From Glandiceps talaboti (lineage: Eukaryota > Hemichordata > Enteropneusta > Spengelidae), in the NCBI RefSeq assembly GCF_964340395.1, contig NC_135553.1, positions 13,387,501 to 13,451,500 on the forward strand: a stretch of 64,000 bases of DNA, in the 5' to 3' direction. A program made the position numbers and the translations under genes. The notes beneath the pieces are model-generated. The model had not been told where the DNA came from. It saw nothing but the letters and a program-made list of their open reading frames with translations, and made no database searches. Below are positions 41,781-55,735 of the stretch, piece after piece (within the stretch, counting starts at the first letter, position 1; every line of letters starts with the position of its first letter).

Positions 41781-44172
41781 TAGTTTATGAAAATGACTGG
41801 AGTGACATTCCCTTTTAAATACGAGGCAAAAAAGTTTACGAATTTATTTAAAAAGTATGACGGTGATGTAAACTAGTTCATGGTATGTCCTCGTTCATTT
41901 ATAGCTAATGCAGTATGAAATTAGAAGCGTCATCAAACCCCTCTGATTAATGGCTTCCGACAATATATTAAACTGAAACATTAAATTTGGGAGGTGCGAC
42001 ACATGATTGGATCTATGAAATTTATAATTATACAAATAGATCAAGATAATATCAAAGTATATTCATTTGAGTGCTATGTGTTATATGCCACTTCTACCAT
42101 TTCCTTAATGCAGTATAGTCGGTAATACGTTTTTTTTTATAGTATACCGTCGGCATTGGAACGCACTTCCTTGATCCTGTATGTTGGGCATCTTGAATAA
42201 TAGATTACGATTTGAGACATGTACACGGATTTGATTTACACTATAATCATCTATATAAAAGGAGCAGTTGATTTGTAGACAATATTCGCTAAAATGATCA
42301 TACTACAAGTAGCTTTTTAATGACTGGCGCCATCATTTCTGAAATAAGGAGATATTGGTTGTCATCTTTAAGAAAATTAATGAATGTGTATTCAATTGCC
42401 TTGATAATATGTTATAATGTTTGCAGATAAAGATAGTTTCCTGCAATAAAAGTTTCAATTTATCATATTGTTGTGCTGTGAAGACTTTTGGCGTCACTAC
42501 TTACGGTTTAGGAAAAAGGGGTCGAGTATATTGAATGGTTTTAGAGCCAGGACCCCTTAAGCATACAGTCAATAATTTTGATAAGTAAAGAAACTGCCTA
42601 ATTGCTTGTCAAACCTACATAGTGCTACCCCGTTTGTGGGCGAAATGATATTTAATCCGACATTTCTAATTAAGTTCGTCTCTACAAAGTGTAGGCTTTC
42701 ACAGTTTACGCCCAGACGGCGTAACCCTTTTGACTTTTTGAACATGGTACTTAAAACTAAATTGAAGAATTAGTTTATTTCATCAGTCGTGTACTTAGTA
42801 ATATTAAACTTATTAAAGCTGGAATTACAAAGCAATCCATATTGATAGAAATGATCGCGTTCACATCTGGCCCCCAATCACTGTTATATTTGCTATAGAC
42901 TTTGCCGGTTGCTATAGGCGTGCCCTGTGTTTCTAATCATATCTATGCCATAATGTATGTTAATAAAAGGACTAACAATATGTTACTGAAATGTTTGTCT
43001 CTATGTGTTATCTAAATGTGTCCCAAATACAAAATAGCATTTTTTGTAACGTTTTATCTTTTCCATTATTCTGTGTCTTTTTAATTGTTTTGCGTTCAGT
43101 ATAAAGACGACAGTGCATAGTTTTCCTGGTGCACTTTTCTTTAAGGTATGTCAAAACATCAGATGGGCCTTTGTCGGTAAACGCATAACTTTTATATATC
43201 ACATCGTGATAAACACACAAAACACTCGCGTGTGCGCGCATTTTGCTCTTAGGTAAATGACCGCCAGTCTACACAATAGACGATAAAATCAATGTCCGAT
43301 ATTCTCCGAGGCGAAATCCGATTTCGAATGTCTAGCATATTATTTTTCATCATCCCCTTTAAGACTCTGCCCTCGAAGAGCTGATTGCATAGTGTTTGCA
43401 TAAAGATTTAGCTCATTAAAAAAACAATCCCGATTTAATCGCGGAAACGCACATATTTTGGGAAATGAATGGTCTTTTGGGGTTTTTGTCACGCAAACGT
43501 TGCAAGGTTTGAAGTATTTTCAAGGGTGACAAAATGAATAACAAGGTTGAAAGAGAGATGAATACAGTTTACAATAAAAGTCGTGTTTTCAGAACGCATA
43601 TCTTCCAAAAAATACACCATAATCTGAAGACCTTAGTAAGCATAATTGTGAATGTTGTGCAGACGTGTGCAATGCATAGATTTGAATGTTTATTTACTTG
43701 CCAACCCATCACTTTTGTATATTTGCGAGATGATCTGTCATTTGCCGGTTGCTATGGGTATGGTACTTGTTGCTAAGTACATTTGTGTCAGGCTTTTGCT
43801 GTAGAAATTTAGCACATGAGACTTCTCCAAAGGTTACGATTGACACTCGCAAAGTCTAGTAGCATTAAAGTGGAGTAAGCTCACCTTGTCAGTCTGCCAA
43901 TGACGACATATCTATATAGGCCTTGATTGCGATAAAGTGGCAGGTAAAATTACTACAAATTGGTGCTCCATTTGACATGGAATGATTTCAAATGATTAAC
44001 AACACTGATCAAGTACACTGTGGGGTATCAGATATTGACATCTAGGTTACAACTTAATGGTTAATGGAATTAAGGAAAGGGTTAACAGAGAAGTAAAGGG
44101 TTAAATTCAATCTAAGGATTATCGAGAATGAACATAGTTCAATTGATACTGATGATGTAACGAAATTTAAAG

Positions 44173-44176
<4 letters not shown>
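41781..44176. other. Non-coding stretch with a diverged short repeat pair
   Basis: TTTGCCGGTTGCTAT occurs at about 42901 and 43740, with related flanks. TATATAAAAG on the plus strand at 42254 and on the minus strand near 43195 are strong TATA-like words, but no convincing gene follows either. Confidence 0.35.

Positions 44177-44251
<75 letters not shown>
44177..44251. repeat. (AT)n microsatellite
   Basis: Flanked by TCTAAT and ATTAGA, which extend its inverted symmetry. Confidence 0.95.
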
Positions 44252-44254
<3 letters not shown>

Positions 44255-44272
44255 TTTAATCAAGGGAATGAC

Positions 44273-44329
44273 GATGTTATGTGTCTTACTCGGAGAAGCG
44301 TGAAACACCAAGAAACGACTCATAACATC
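44273..44329. repeat. Cruciform-forming inverted repeat, 13-bp arms
   Basis: GATGTTATGTGTC (44273-44285) and GACTCATAACATC (44317-44329) pair with one mismatch around a 31-nt loop. The loop contains CGGAGAAGCGTGAAACACC, whose GCGTGAAAC recalls the helix II/GAAA part of the 34.4-kb hammerhead motif. Confidence 0.6.
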
Positions 44330-44416
44330 CTACTATGCATTGAGCACAGTTCTCTCCAGCGAGATATATTGCGAAATAGTTTATATATAAGTGCATAAGG
44401 TGCCGATCAATACATG

Positions 44417-44498
44417 CAATCCGACGTTTCGAATCAATATTCTGTCTCATAGGATATCAAGGCAAAATATATAGTAGGTCCTCTCCTCGCTGTATACC

Positions 44499-44503
<5 letters not shown>
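44417..44503 (-). repeat. Dispersed repeat, copy 1, with degenerate hammerhead-like words
   Basis: On the minus strand CCTATGAGA is followed after a short spacer by CGAAACGTCGG. This resembles the CCTGATGA...CGAAACGTC arrangement of hammerhead motifs at the ends of Penelope-like elements, with one core position missing. It shares most of its length with 59742-59829. The motif is weak alone. Confidence 0.45.
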
Positions 44504-45079
<576 letters not shown>

Positions 45080-45214
45080 CACATACATACATACATACAT
45101 ACATACATACATACATACATACATACATACATACGTACGTACATACATACATACATACATACATACATACATACATACATACATACATACATACACACAC
45201 AATACCAACAGCGC

Positions 45215-45251
<37 letters not shown>

Positions 45252-45254
45252 TAC
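45080..45254. repeat. (ACAT)n with (ACGT) patch, then (CACATA)n
   Basis: Tetranucleotide tract 45080-45194, followed by a hexanucleotide tract at 45213-45254. Confidence 0.95.
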
Positions 45255-45554
45255 AAATATGTGTATATAGAGTTTATTCTGCTCAGATGAATGTAATTCT
45301 GTACATGGATATATAAAACATATCTGTACTCATTACTGAGCCAAATAGCATTCCACTTGGTGGCGGTATTAATTTGTAATTCAACCTAAAGTAGTAACAT
45401 TGTCGGCTACTTAGTTTAAAATGGTTTGTTGTTCTCTGAATGTTATCATCTACATGCATGGGTAACCTAGTTAGTCAAACACGTACGCATCGATCATGTT
45501 GCTGTCATTTCATGGTTTCTCCTCAAAATGCGATTTAATAGTAAACATTCCCAA

Positions 45555-45761
45555 GAGTTGTGAAGGTCTATCTCATTGAAGACCATATCCAATTAGGGGG
45601 AATCTGGTCAAGAGATATAATTGAAGTATTCGAATCTATCTTTAAGCAATCCTTTGACATGTCTGGGCTTATTGAGCTAACTAATCTGGAAAACAAACTT
45701 CTTGCCTTTATACAAAGGAAGGAGGGCTATTTGACAAATATGACGCCGAGTTTCAAAAGTA
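45555..45761 (+). CDS. Candidate exon 1 of an unrecognised gene
   Basis: An open frame of about 70 codons (from a stop at 45542) reads like protein, with IIEVFESIFKQSFDMSGLIE and LENKLLAFIQRKEGYLTN. It ends at a consensus donor, A|GTAAGTAA (45762). Possible acceptors are AG at 45554-45555 or 45564-45565. The donor leaves one base (A) of a codon, and the candidate exon at 46345 begins with the two bases (CC) needed to complete it. There is no ATG start, so it would be internal. I recognise no domain. Chance open frames of this length are expected occasionally in 64 kb. Confidence 0.25.
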
Positions 45762-45810
45762 GTAAGTAAATTGTATGAAGTAGTTCAACATGCTAATATG
45801 TACTTTATGG

Positions 45811-45925
45811 CATACGTACGTACGTACATACATATATGCATACATGCCTACCCACCTACCTACCTACCCACCTACCTACCTACCTACCTACCTGCCTACA
45901 TACATACATACATACATACATACAT

Positions 45926-45975
<50 letters not shown>

Positions 45976-46052
45976 ACATACATACATACATACATACATA
46001 CATACATACATACATACATACATACATACATACATACATACATACATACATA
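45811..46052. repeat. Compound (GTAC)-(CTAC)n-(ATAC)n-(AC)n-(ATAC)n array
   Basis: Successive tetranucleotides with a dinucleotide insert. It lies inside the candidate intron 45762-46344. Confidence 0.95.
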
Positions 46053-46344
46053 AATATATTCATAGATATAAATAGTAAAACAATAGTTTTAATGTAGAGT
46101 AAATACGATCTTGAACTATTTAGTTAGAAAAATGGATTGATCACTGGATGTCACAGTCTTTGCTAAAGTTGTATGGATAAATAGACGTTCAAATCACAGA
46201 AATCATTTTAACATCTTGCTGGAATGACAACAATTAATCATTAATGCTGAATGGCTCGAGTTTACCGAGGCAGACAATTATCCTTTTTGCGTGACCTTGA
46301 CATAGCATAGTTCAAAAACAATAGATAAATTGTTCGTTCTTCAG

Positions 46345-46562
46345 CCCATCACATCAAACTCTTCTGGATCAATTTATTGATTAGCTGTCACGTAAATGAC
46401 ATTTGTAGTTTTGTAATCGTCAAATTTATTGCTCAATTGAAACAGAAAATCTACAGATTGCATTTCAACATAGATTTAGTTGATATATATTCAGTTTGTC
46501 ACATAATAACAACAAATAGTTACGGCAGTCAAGACTACATAAATATTGATCCACTAACTAAG
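46345..46562 (+). CDS. Candidate exon 2 of an unrecognised gene
   Basis: Preceded by a good acceptor (TTGTTCGTTCTTCAG|CCC, AG at 46343-46344) and followed by an ideal donor (AAG|GTAAGT at 46563). The 218-bp interval is open in the frame dictated by candidate exon 1: 72 codons after the shared Thr codon, with words such as FVIVKFIAQLKQKIYRLHF and NSYGSQDYINIDPLTK. It ends in phase 0. No family recognised, and no third exon was found. Confidence 0.25.
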
Positions 46563-46619
46563 GTAAGTAATCTCAACCTGGAAAATGGAAGGGTGAAGGT
46601 CAGTGTTGAAATCTTTTAA

Positions 46620-48703
46620 CTCTAAACCAGCTCATTATCATATATACATGTACCTTCAATAATAAAAATGTTCACAGATGTTCACTGTTAATCGTACGAA
46701 GCTTCTAAAAGATTCTTAATTCTTTATGTCAAAAACAGCCATCAATTGTTTTCTGCATTTACAAGCATTTAAACTTGAACGATTAGCTACGGTAAGCCAT
46801 TTATTCCGTGCACATGAATTGGAACAAAAAGATGTGATGAAACATGTATAAGCTATCAGAATTTTCAATTGTTTAATTTTAATCATTTTTCAAGCTTCAC
46901 ATAGAAACATGTTTGATAACACTTATCATATATTATGAGGTCATCAGGTACTCAAAATTGTTTATACTTTATAATATAGTGCCTTCATATAACCTTCAGT
47001 GATTGGCTTAAATTGTATCACATGGTATTGATCCATAGTGACCTCACTTTGCATATATGAGCGGTAGTCACGTTCTGTTCGCCCTGGGGCAATATTCATG
47101 TTGCACAAACGTATTATCGGCGCCTTGCTTTTACTACAGATAAGAAACAATATGTGTCTGTTAAATGTGATGCGATTTAAAACATTTATTCCCCGGCCTT
47201 ATTCGGGCACTAGTAAATATCATCATATTACCCCTTGTGCTGTTAAGAAGTAACTACTTCCCCCGGCTTCCAGCCTTGAGAAAAAGTTCCTGCATATCAG
47301 CCCTCAGTGTATAGACGTCTGCTTGTGCCTTAATAGCCAGGCAATATGTGTATAATATACATCCGGTGTCTATATTATATCCTATAGCTAGTACATGAAA
47401 TATTCCATAAAATGAAAATCATTTTAAAAATGAAACAACATCGTTATTTTTTCTCTCGCAAATACCATTTTGGGTCATGATGGTAAAATAACGGTTGAAA
47501 ACGTGTGGAACTTGTGATAATATAAGCATGGTTGTAAGGAATGGTAACACTCATGAAGACATTGAGTAACGCTTCGAGGGGAAATACATTAGATATCCAT
47601 ATTGGTTTGCATATATAGATAATATTTATGTATACACATTTTGACTCACACACGTCATTAATTTGACATACATTTATGAAGAACGGTATTGGGTTATTTC
47701 GCACCTTGTTTTCGGCAAAGCTTCACTTATGTTGCCCCCTGGACATAGAAAAGGAAAGTTCCGTAACAGATTCAAAAGTAATCGTCATAGGTATTTCAGG
47801 AAATAAGTTTGCAATCCATTAATAATTCTCTATTGTTCTACTCTTCAGGATGAAGAGATCAGTATGTATACTTTGCATTTCTGACAGTACGAATTTCCAC
47901 GTCTCCTAGGACACATGTACTAGATTGCAGTTTTTGTTATACATTGTAGATTTTGGCGTCTACAATTCTCTATCATACCAAAGCGACCTTGCATTAGCCA
48001 GCTAGTACAGTAGTACTATTATCCCCACCGTTAGGGACATTACATATTACCATTTTGTGTGACATACTAAACTAATCTTTTAGGATCCCTTGGATGTTCT
48101 CGTATGTTTCTCATAGCTTCAAACCCTGGCTTATTCCATTTACTTACTGTATATATTGATGTACAGAAATCGCCATACATTGTAGCCACAACCTCCTATC
48201 TGTAATATCATAACATCAAATGGTATGGTAGTATAAACACAAAACCAATAATGACAGACCTACCAACGGTAAACTCTGATAGCAAAGAAATATACTTGTG
48301 CTCAGATCTCCTTGGATGTGAATTATTGACGTAGGAACATTATACAATCGATCTATATATGTATTACAGGGAGCTATTAGCTATATCGCTGGAAAAATGA
48401 CTAAATCTAGACGATTAAAACCTAAACATGTTAAGTGCACGAACATAACATTTTCTAAAAGAGCATTTTTTTGGGACCTATTTTTGTAATTTTAACAGGT
48501 GTTGTGGTATATAAACGAGGTCAAAATTCCCTGTCAGTACCTTGTGGAAATAGCTATTATAATAACGAAGAAGAAAATAACTAATTAAAATTAAGTTGTG
48601 TTTACCTCGGTGAATGTAGCAATAACAATGCAAGCACTGATTGTGAAATAACGGTTTCTTCGCTACTTTTTTTCGCACATTGGGGTTGGAGTACTGTTAT
48701 GGT
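46620..48703. other. Non-coding stretch
   Basis: No supported gene or repeat. Confidence 0.4.
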
Positions 48704-48744
<41 letters not shown>

Positions 48745-48843
48745 ATGTATGTATGTATGTATGTATGTATGTATGTATGTATGTATACATATCTGTCCGT
48801 CCGCCCGTCCGTCTGTCCGTCGGTCGGTCTGTTTGTCCGCCTG
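48704..48843. repeat. (TGTC)n-(TATG)n then degenerate (GTCC) array
   Basis: CTGT repeats pass into TATG repeats and then into mixed GTCC/GTCG units. Confidence 0.9.
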
Positions 48844-50072
48844 ACTATTTACTATTTATCCGTCTGCCTGTGTGACGTGAATGGGTTGGTCTATATATCC
48901 GTGTTGTTGGTGGATACGATTGCACAATTGCTATATATATCATATGTCTAATGAAACTTAATGGACTCGTTCCTTTTGTGCCAAAACGGTATCGGGTAAC
49001 GTGTTCATTGGACTGTTTTAGAGATAGAGCCCCATTCATTATAACGAATATGCCATTGAATAAATAAGTTACTTGTGTTACAGGTTGAAGCCCAACTCCT
49101 TACTTTTTTACAATGATTTTGGAATGAATTTTTCTTTTTAAAATCATATTCCATTGCTTTCTTTTCATACATTCTTAATCCAAAGGATACCTTACTAGTT
49201 AAGAGTTACTGAACAAGCTTTTTTCTGTTTCCCAGGAACGTGATTTGTAATCGTACGCGTGTTCTTTCCCTGGTGGTTTTTACTTCATTACCTAGTCGAA
49301 CCATACAATCGCTTCTTAACATTGAAATTCCCCCATCGTAGGAAAGACGTGATTCAACATTCACATAAACGTGTCGATTTTTTTCTTTCTATAGTATTTT
49401 TAAATCAAATTAATACAGGTGTCTCAATCTTTTCCATGTTAAATACCGTTAAATGTAGACCGTTCCCGGTAACATTACAAGGACGTCGTATTGCGTCAAC
49501 TGAAAGGACTGCCAGCACCTTTACATCCCAAAAGGTGGGAGCCAACATTTCCTGTCGGAAATGAGAATTCCTGGATCTATTGAATAGTCTCAAACATTAA
49601 AAGGGGAGAACGATTATGCAGTCTTTTCAGAGAAAGTCGACAAGGGTGGACGAAATTGTACAGTAAAGTCGTACCACACAATGTCAAATTTAATGAAGTT
49701 ATTAGTTGCTTTAATAAAGTAATCTACTGCCTATATTCTCATTAGGGTTTTCCAACCATGGCTAATTTCTGAGGAAATAAACAAATCCGCAAATTCTCAC
49801 GGTATATTCTCTGCATGTAAATCAGTTATATTGGACTTCTGCCATAGAGTGACCTATATTTTGTAAAAGTCATCAATTTATAGCTATTTCTACAGGAGCT
49901 AGGAAACATTGAGTTTGTTTTGTTTTCAGTAAAGGTGATATCAGAAGCTAACTATGGCCATATCTTTATTGCTTATTGATTTTATTGTAGCAAATGCTTG
50001 TAGTGTATTTCTGTGACGCAACGTTTCCATGACATTTTCTAATCACTTCACAAATTGAACATACATAAACAC
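48844..50072. other. Non-coding stretch
   Basis: An open frame at 49259-49564 is not recognised and starts with a non-ATG codon. Confidence 0.4.
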
Positions 50073-50120
50073 ACATACATACATACATACATACATACAT
50101 ACATACATACATACATACAT

Positions 50121-50152
<32 letters not shown>

Positions 50153-50221
50153 CTACCTACCTACCTACCTACCTACCTACCTACCTACCTACCTACCTAC
50201 CTACATACATACATACATACA

Positions 50222-50250
<29 letters not shown>
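50073..50250. repeat. (ATAC)n-(AC)n-(CTAC)n-(ATAC)n array
   Basis: The same motif set as at 45.8 kb, in a different order. Confidence 0.95.
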
Positions 50251-50255
<5 letters not shown>

Positions 50256-50414
50256 CTTTTACTACGATGTGGGCGTTAAATGTCGACTGACAGTTACAAA
50301 TGAGGCTATTGACCAATCACGGAAAAGCATGAAGACCGGTGTATCAGCTGAGTAGCAAATTTATCTAATATCCTTTTTTTCTTAAAGTCATGTCCATATA
50401 TTGATATAATTACC

Positions 50415-50512
50415 GATACATACATACATACATACATACATACATACATACATACATACATACATACATACATACATACATACATACATGCATACATGCA
50501 TACATACATACA
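50415..50512. repeat. (ATAC)n microsatellite
   Basis: Nearly pure, with two ATGC units near the end. Confidence 0.95.
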
Positions 50513-53500
50513 TTCACATATATAAGCTAGGAACAGAATGTGGTCATTACTAATGTGTCTCAAAATGAACCTTTTTATGTTATACACGTAATTGAAACAA
50601 AATACATAGCTCGAAATGACTAATAAACCTGACCTTTAATGTGATATTGTTTATGGCGATAGTTAGTCACATATTAGTCATCAATATTGAAACATTTGCT
50701 TCGTGTATACTTGTATAGTTTTACATAGTTGCTTTGTTCCGGTGATGGTTAGAAACAGTCAAGTATAAAACTCCAACCTTACACGAAAGCATTGCAATAT
50801 GATACCAAGCTCTCTGCAATGTGGACTAACCTAATGAAAGTATTGATTATTAGGATAGTTTGCAAAAGACAGACGATTCAATCGCGCGTGATTTGGGGTC
50901 CCATGCTACTTATGCCCAGAGAGTAACTAGGGACGCGCAAACAAAACCTCTTTTCAAAACTTCAGAGTTACTTATATGGTTTTGTAGTAATTTTATCATG
51001 GTTATATGTGCCGATATCTTTCACTTTACTGCTAGACACGAGTTTATATTGAGTCGACATAGTGCATTGATCATTGGCTACCATCTTTCAATTTTGTGAG
51101 TATATTGCTATAGCAATACAGAGTTCTGTTTTTACTCGATACACCGAGAAAAACTCGAGTCGTCATGAACTTATTAAATTCATATCACGGGGCATTGGGA
51201 TTGTTATGATTTATATATCTATATATTTTATATTATGATTTACATATCTATGCTACACAGCTTTTCTTCATCGATGTTGTTTTTGTCATGAAAAGACGTG
51301 CATGGCAAGACAGGAAGGTCGACACGTTTCACACCTTGAATACTAATTAACTACCCATACGCTTAATTGGCTTAATAATGAAATCGACATGGGAAGACAG
51401 GATGAGTTAAGGAATTCAAATTAACGAGCCGTGTAGATGAAATACTACAAGAAGGCGTCAGATTCATCTTTGGATTACAGCTTGGGAGTCTATAATACTT
51501 CGCATTCTATATTGATACTTGCGCACAGGCGTTCTTCTTCGTTTGAGTAACCTACACAAATCCTCACACTAAGCTTTGCTAGTACTACCTATGCTATTCA
51601 CGCTACACTACAGTGCTGTTTTGAAGTTGCTATAAATTTCTCAACTAACCTTTGAAACGTCCGTATCATCATTATAATGGAATAGCCCTAAAACATAACA
51701 TAACATAACATCCACTCTAAAATATCATTTACGTCATGACATTCACCTCAAGCACTCCGAGTGCTGTATGGAAGTCTTGAATGTAATCAGTCAGCTTTGA
51801 ATATAATCGCGAGATAAATACATACATATGATATAACATATGTGATTATGGGTCATTGTATAGCATATGTGATTATGGGGGCTTTGATGATTATTTTAGG
51901 TATGATCAAACCCCGGCGTCATACAGTCTCTGCTGTCAGTTTGATATCATTAAAATAAGAAAATCGTCAGATTCATGGAGGTCATGTATATGATCGTCAA
52001 ACTTTATTAACTTCTTATAATATTATCAGGGGAAAACGTGTTGATCGTTCTGAGTGCTAGTGGATGTGTGGGCTTTACAGGTATATTAGTCATGAGACTT
52101 GTAACTTGTGTTTTTGGCATTTCGACAGTAGTCAGAAAATAACACAGGCACACACATGCACATACACAATACCTACTTTAATACCTGTAGACCTACTTGC
52201 AAGAATGCGTACACATACCTACCTACCAACCCATTCACACCCTCCCCACACATATACACACGCACGCACGCACGCACGCAAATTGTGTTATAAAGTCAAT
52301 TACGAACTCCAGGCTGTATTAGCAAAGTCTATGTTCACAAGGTAGGTTTTGCATACATCGTGTATAAATAATGTATAAATTATATATAAATTATGTGCTA
52401 AGAGAGAAAATGGTATAGTGCATATAGTGTCAATAATTGATATGTTCTAAGATATAATACAATAAAAAATTAAACACATTACCAGTTGATGGTTTGTCAT
52501 TGAATATTTTCTGAAGGTTGTTATCACACCGTTAAACTTCTTCTTGGGTTCAACGTCCAACTTATTTGTTAAAACTCTCACAACATCCTAAATGTCAAAT
52601 GTATAGCACCGTCCCCAAAGAATAACTTTCGATGGCGATAGTTTGTCAACAAACACTATTAATATATAATATCAAGTCAATCAAGACTAGAGTCTTATCG
52701 GCCTACTTTATTAATTAATACTTTGTACAATTTTGAGTTCAATATATAATTTTTTTTCGAGATCAAACTCCAGACGTGTTCGCTATTACACATCCGCTAG
52801 ATTGAGTGTATTTTTGAGTGTAATGATCACCCAAACAACACTTCCACACACCATCTTTTTTTATTATATTTTTTTCTGACTTCGTCAGTCCTTTATTGCA
52901 TTCATTAAAACCCGTTGAAAAGACCGAGAAGTTAAATATATGTAGCATTGATTATGCTTTCCGTGTGATATGAAATGACAGCACATGTATCGCTATCGAT
53001 TTATGCCTACGTAGGAGGAAAAACCTTGTTGGGGGTCAGCAGTGGAAGGTAATATTTAACGATGCAATGTGCGATAAAATTAACACTTACCTTATAATCT
53101 ATCTACTTCCTCGTAACGACCAATCATAATATCAATAGAGGTGTATAGATTGAAATTTCTAGTTTCGTTTTTAAAAGGTTGCAACAATAGAAATATTTGG
53201 TTCGACATATCGAATATTTATATTGAAATTTACAAAGCTAGATCACTGAAGAGACAGAGTTCATATAAATGATCGCTAATAAGATTAAATCCATATTTTT
53301 CTGTCTATATTACAAATGAGGTTGACAAACTTATACGGGGTCATCACAACCTAAACGTTTGGATATACATTTTTGACACCCATAGACAAGTCATGTTGCC
53401 GAAACGTGAATGGATATTGTTAATGCTTATAATGTCATGATTACCCAATGCGTCATACACGTCATACTAAAATTAACAATTGCCAGCAAGCCATGCCTTG

Positions 53501-53784
53501 TATGCATTGTGTTTGTCATACTTTGGCAAGAAATAACAAAAAATCAACAATTTTAAAGCTATGAATAAGACGACACGTCTCCTGCCACGGTTGGATACGA
53601 TAATCCTTTCCGCCCAAAGAAAGCCTCCCTGTAGTAGATGTTCGAGTTATATAAGAAAGGAGTGTATAAGAATCGGATAAGCATCATCATACATAGTATT
53701 TCCTAGTCGTCGTTGAAAACGTAGATGTCTTTTTTGAACAACAACTATAAAAAAAATATTCTCTAGTTTAAACGTTATTTTCTG
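50513..53784. other. Non-coding stretch
   Basis: Holds a short (ACGC)n tract at 52260-52280 and a duplicated GCATATGTGATTATGGG-like word at about 51838-51880. No gene supported. Confidence 0.4.
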
Positions 53785-54108
53785 CTACATCGGGGAATAT
53801 ACACGCATCTCACATTTCGCGGCGCATCGAGAGGGCGGTGTCTTTATGTCCACAATGACATATTGACTATACAGGGTTACGATCATGTTTAATGTAATAC
53901 GGCAGACATCCTTACGTTCCGTCAAAGGAAGGCGATAAACTGTAAATACGTATGACTGGTTTCGATTTAGATCGTATTGTAAGGGTAAAATGTCACCTTT
54001 GTCGAGTTCTAAAAGTAAAAAGCACTTCTGACTCGTTATCGCAAAGTCAGAAGGCAGACACTCGAAGTACAGACACTTTTTGTCGGTCATAAATGGAATG
54101 TATAACAT
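53785..54108 (-). CDS. Unrecognised 107-residue ORF (doubtful)
   Basis: Starts at an ATG (54108); the frame is open for about 33 more codons upstream. The sequence looks protein-like and strand-rich (KCFLLLELDKGDILPLQYDL, YVFTVYRLPLTERKDVC), with several cysteines and few low-complexity runs, in a segment richer in GC than its neighbours. I recognise no domain and see no signal peptide or clear splice sites. A second open frame lies directly upstream on the same strand (54126-54431). It could be one exon of a gene or chance. Confidence 0.25.
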   Translation of the reverse strand: MLYIPFMTDKKCLYFECLPSDFAITSQKCFLLLELDKGDILPLQYDLNRNQSYVFTVYRLPLTERKDVCRITLNMIVTLYSQYVIVDIKTPPSRCAAKCEMRVYSPM

Positions 54109-54439
54109 CACATGTACATGGCATACTAATCGGATCTTGCTTGATGTCGTGAAGGCGGGGGGAATATGCCCTGAGTTGAAGTCGGCAAAGATAGACGAAT
54201 ACTAGCTACATTCCGCATTTGACAAGAAATTCCTTCCACGGAAGCCTGGCACCACGACAGTATACATATTAGTTCTTTACGTGAATTCATTAGTGCGTGT
54301 ACATGTATATGTATCCATTTCTTATAGTGTGCCTTACACTTACAGCCTGCAGAAGATCGGATATGTAACGAAGTACACATGCCATGAATGTTAAAGATTA
54401 CAAAATAGTCTTCTAGTACTACAACATACACCAGAAAGG

Positions 54440-55640
54440 ATAGTTTTCTTTCGAACTCGAAGAACTAATAGGCTAGCGGAAACCGTCATATTCCTTGTTA
54501 TAGTTGTTATATCGCTTTCAGCAATAGCTCGGCTTATTTCCAATCAGTATATTCCTCATGAATGATGCAGTAGCACGTGATCATTATTGGTAGTCTTTTT
54601 TAAGTTGCCAGACGGACGTTTAGCTTGCAGCAAACAGGAAAATGGTGATATATTTTGACTGCTTTAACAGCGAACTAGCAATCTTCTTTTGAATATGACT
54701 TCGCGGAAAACAGAGGCGCATATTGTTATTTCCGATAGATAACTGAAAAATGCAATACTGTGACATTCAACAATAACACTTTGTTACCTAGGAAATAAAT
54801 TGGTGGGATTATTGAAAATAAAATAACACGACTTTTTACATTTCGAAATATCCTTATCGTGTCAACTCCTTTTTCAAAACCAAACGTTAAAGGCTGTCAA
54901 CTTGCAGAGGCGATATGATTGATTGATTCAAGTCAACGCAAAAATGTACACCCTACGATATTTTAACAGTAAAGTCGAGTGCGTTATTATTAAAGCTATG
55001 GTATCTGTAATATTTCAATAGCCGTTAACTTCACGTAACTATTGAAAAAAAAGCCAAATCGTGCATAGAATGGCTAAAATCTTCTAATTATTTGAATATT
55101 CCGTCTGTTAGTTGTTGATTGTACTGTGTACTATACAATGACATGGCGAACGGACGGTCTGGTCCGCCAATCTCTCATAGTGTAAAGGTTTGATATGAGG
55201 GTTTGATCACGAGGCGACTAGTAGAAATAGACATTTTACCAAAAATATAAATTGTGCATAAAGTTCAAATTACAACTAATGGGCCATTTCTAGTAGCGGT
55301 ATGCAAACGCGCATCGGGAATTGGTAGTAAAAATAGATCGCGCACTTGACAGAAAAGGTACGACTATGCAAAAATCTGATATATACCCAAGTATACTTTA
55401 ATAGATAGAGGTCCCTTAACGTCCAAAACCCGCACATAAAATTTGATAACGCTTTTTCGCGCTCGAACCTGACGTCAGACGACATAATTCTTATGAAGAC
55501 ATCGGCTGAATTTCAAGCGAAACTAAGGAATTGAAACATAGGATCAGAACACTAGTCAAATTGCCTTGCATGGACATTTGGGGGCTGTCTAAAAAAGGGT
55601 CATGCAAAGCACACAAACTAGAAGATCCAGAGATAAATAT
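54440..55640. other. Non-coding stretch with a perfect CRE site
   Basis: TGACGTCA, the full palindromic CRE/ATF site, lies at 55470-55477 in a CpG-bearing patch. A minus-strand 69-codon ORF begins next to it (ATG at 55485) but is not recognised. Confidence 0.3.
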
Positions 55641-55641
55641 T

Positions 55642-55642
55642 A

Positions 55643-55690
<48 letters not shown>

Positions 55691-55697
55691 ATCATCG

Positions 55698-55735
<38 letters not shown>
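55642..55735. repeat. (ATC)n microsatellite
   Basis: CAT/TCA trinucleotide tract with two interruptions. Confidence 0.95.

Noticed and set aside
43008-43241. Minus-strand 77-codon ORF next to TATATAAAAG
   Set aside because: The TATA-like word lies inside the ORF rather than upstream, and no domain or splice signal supports it.
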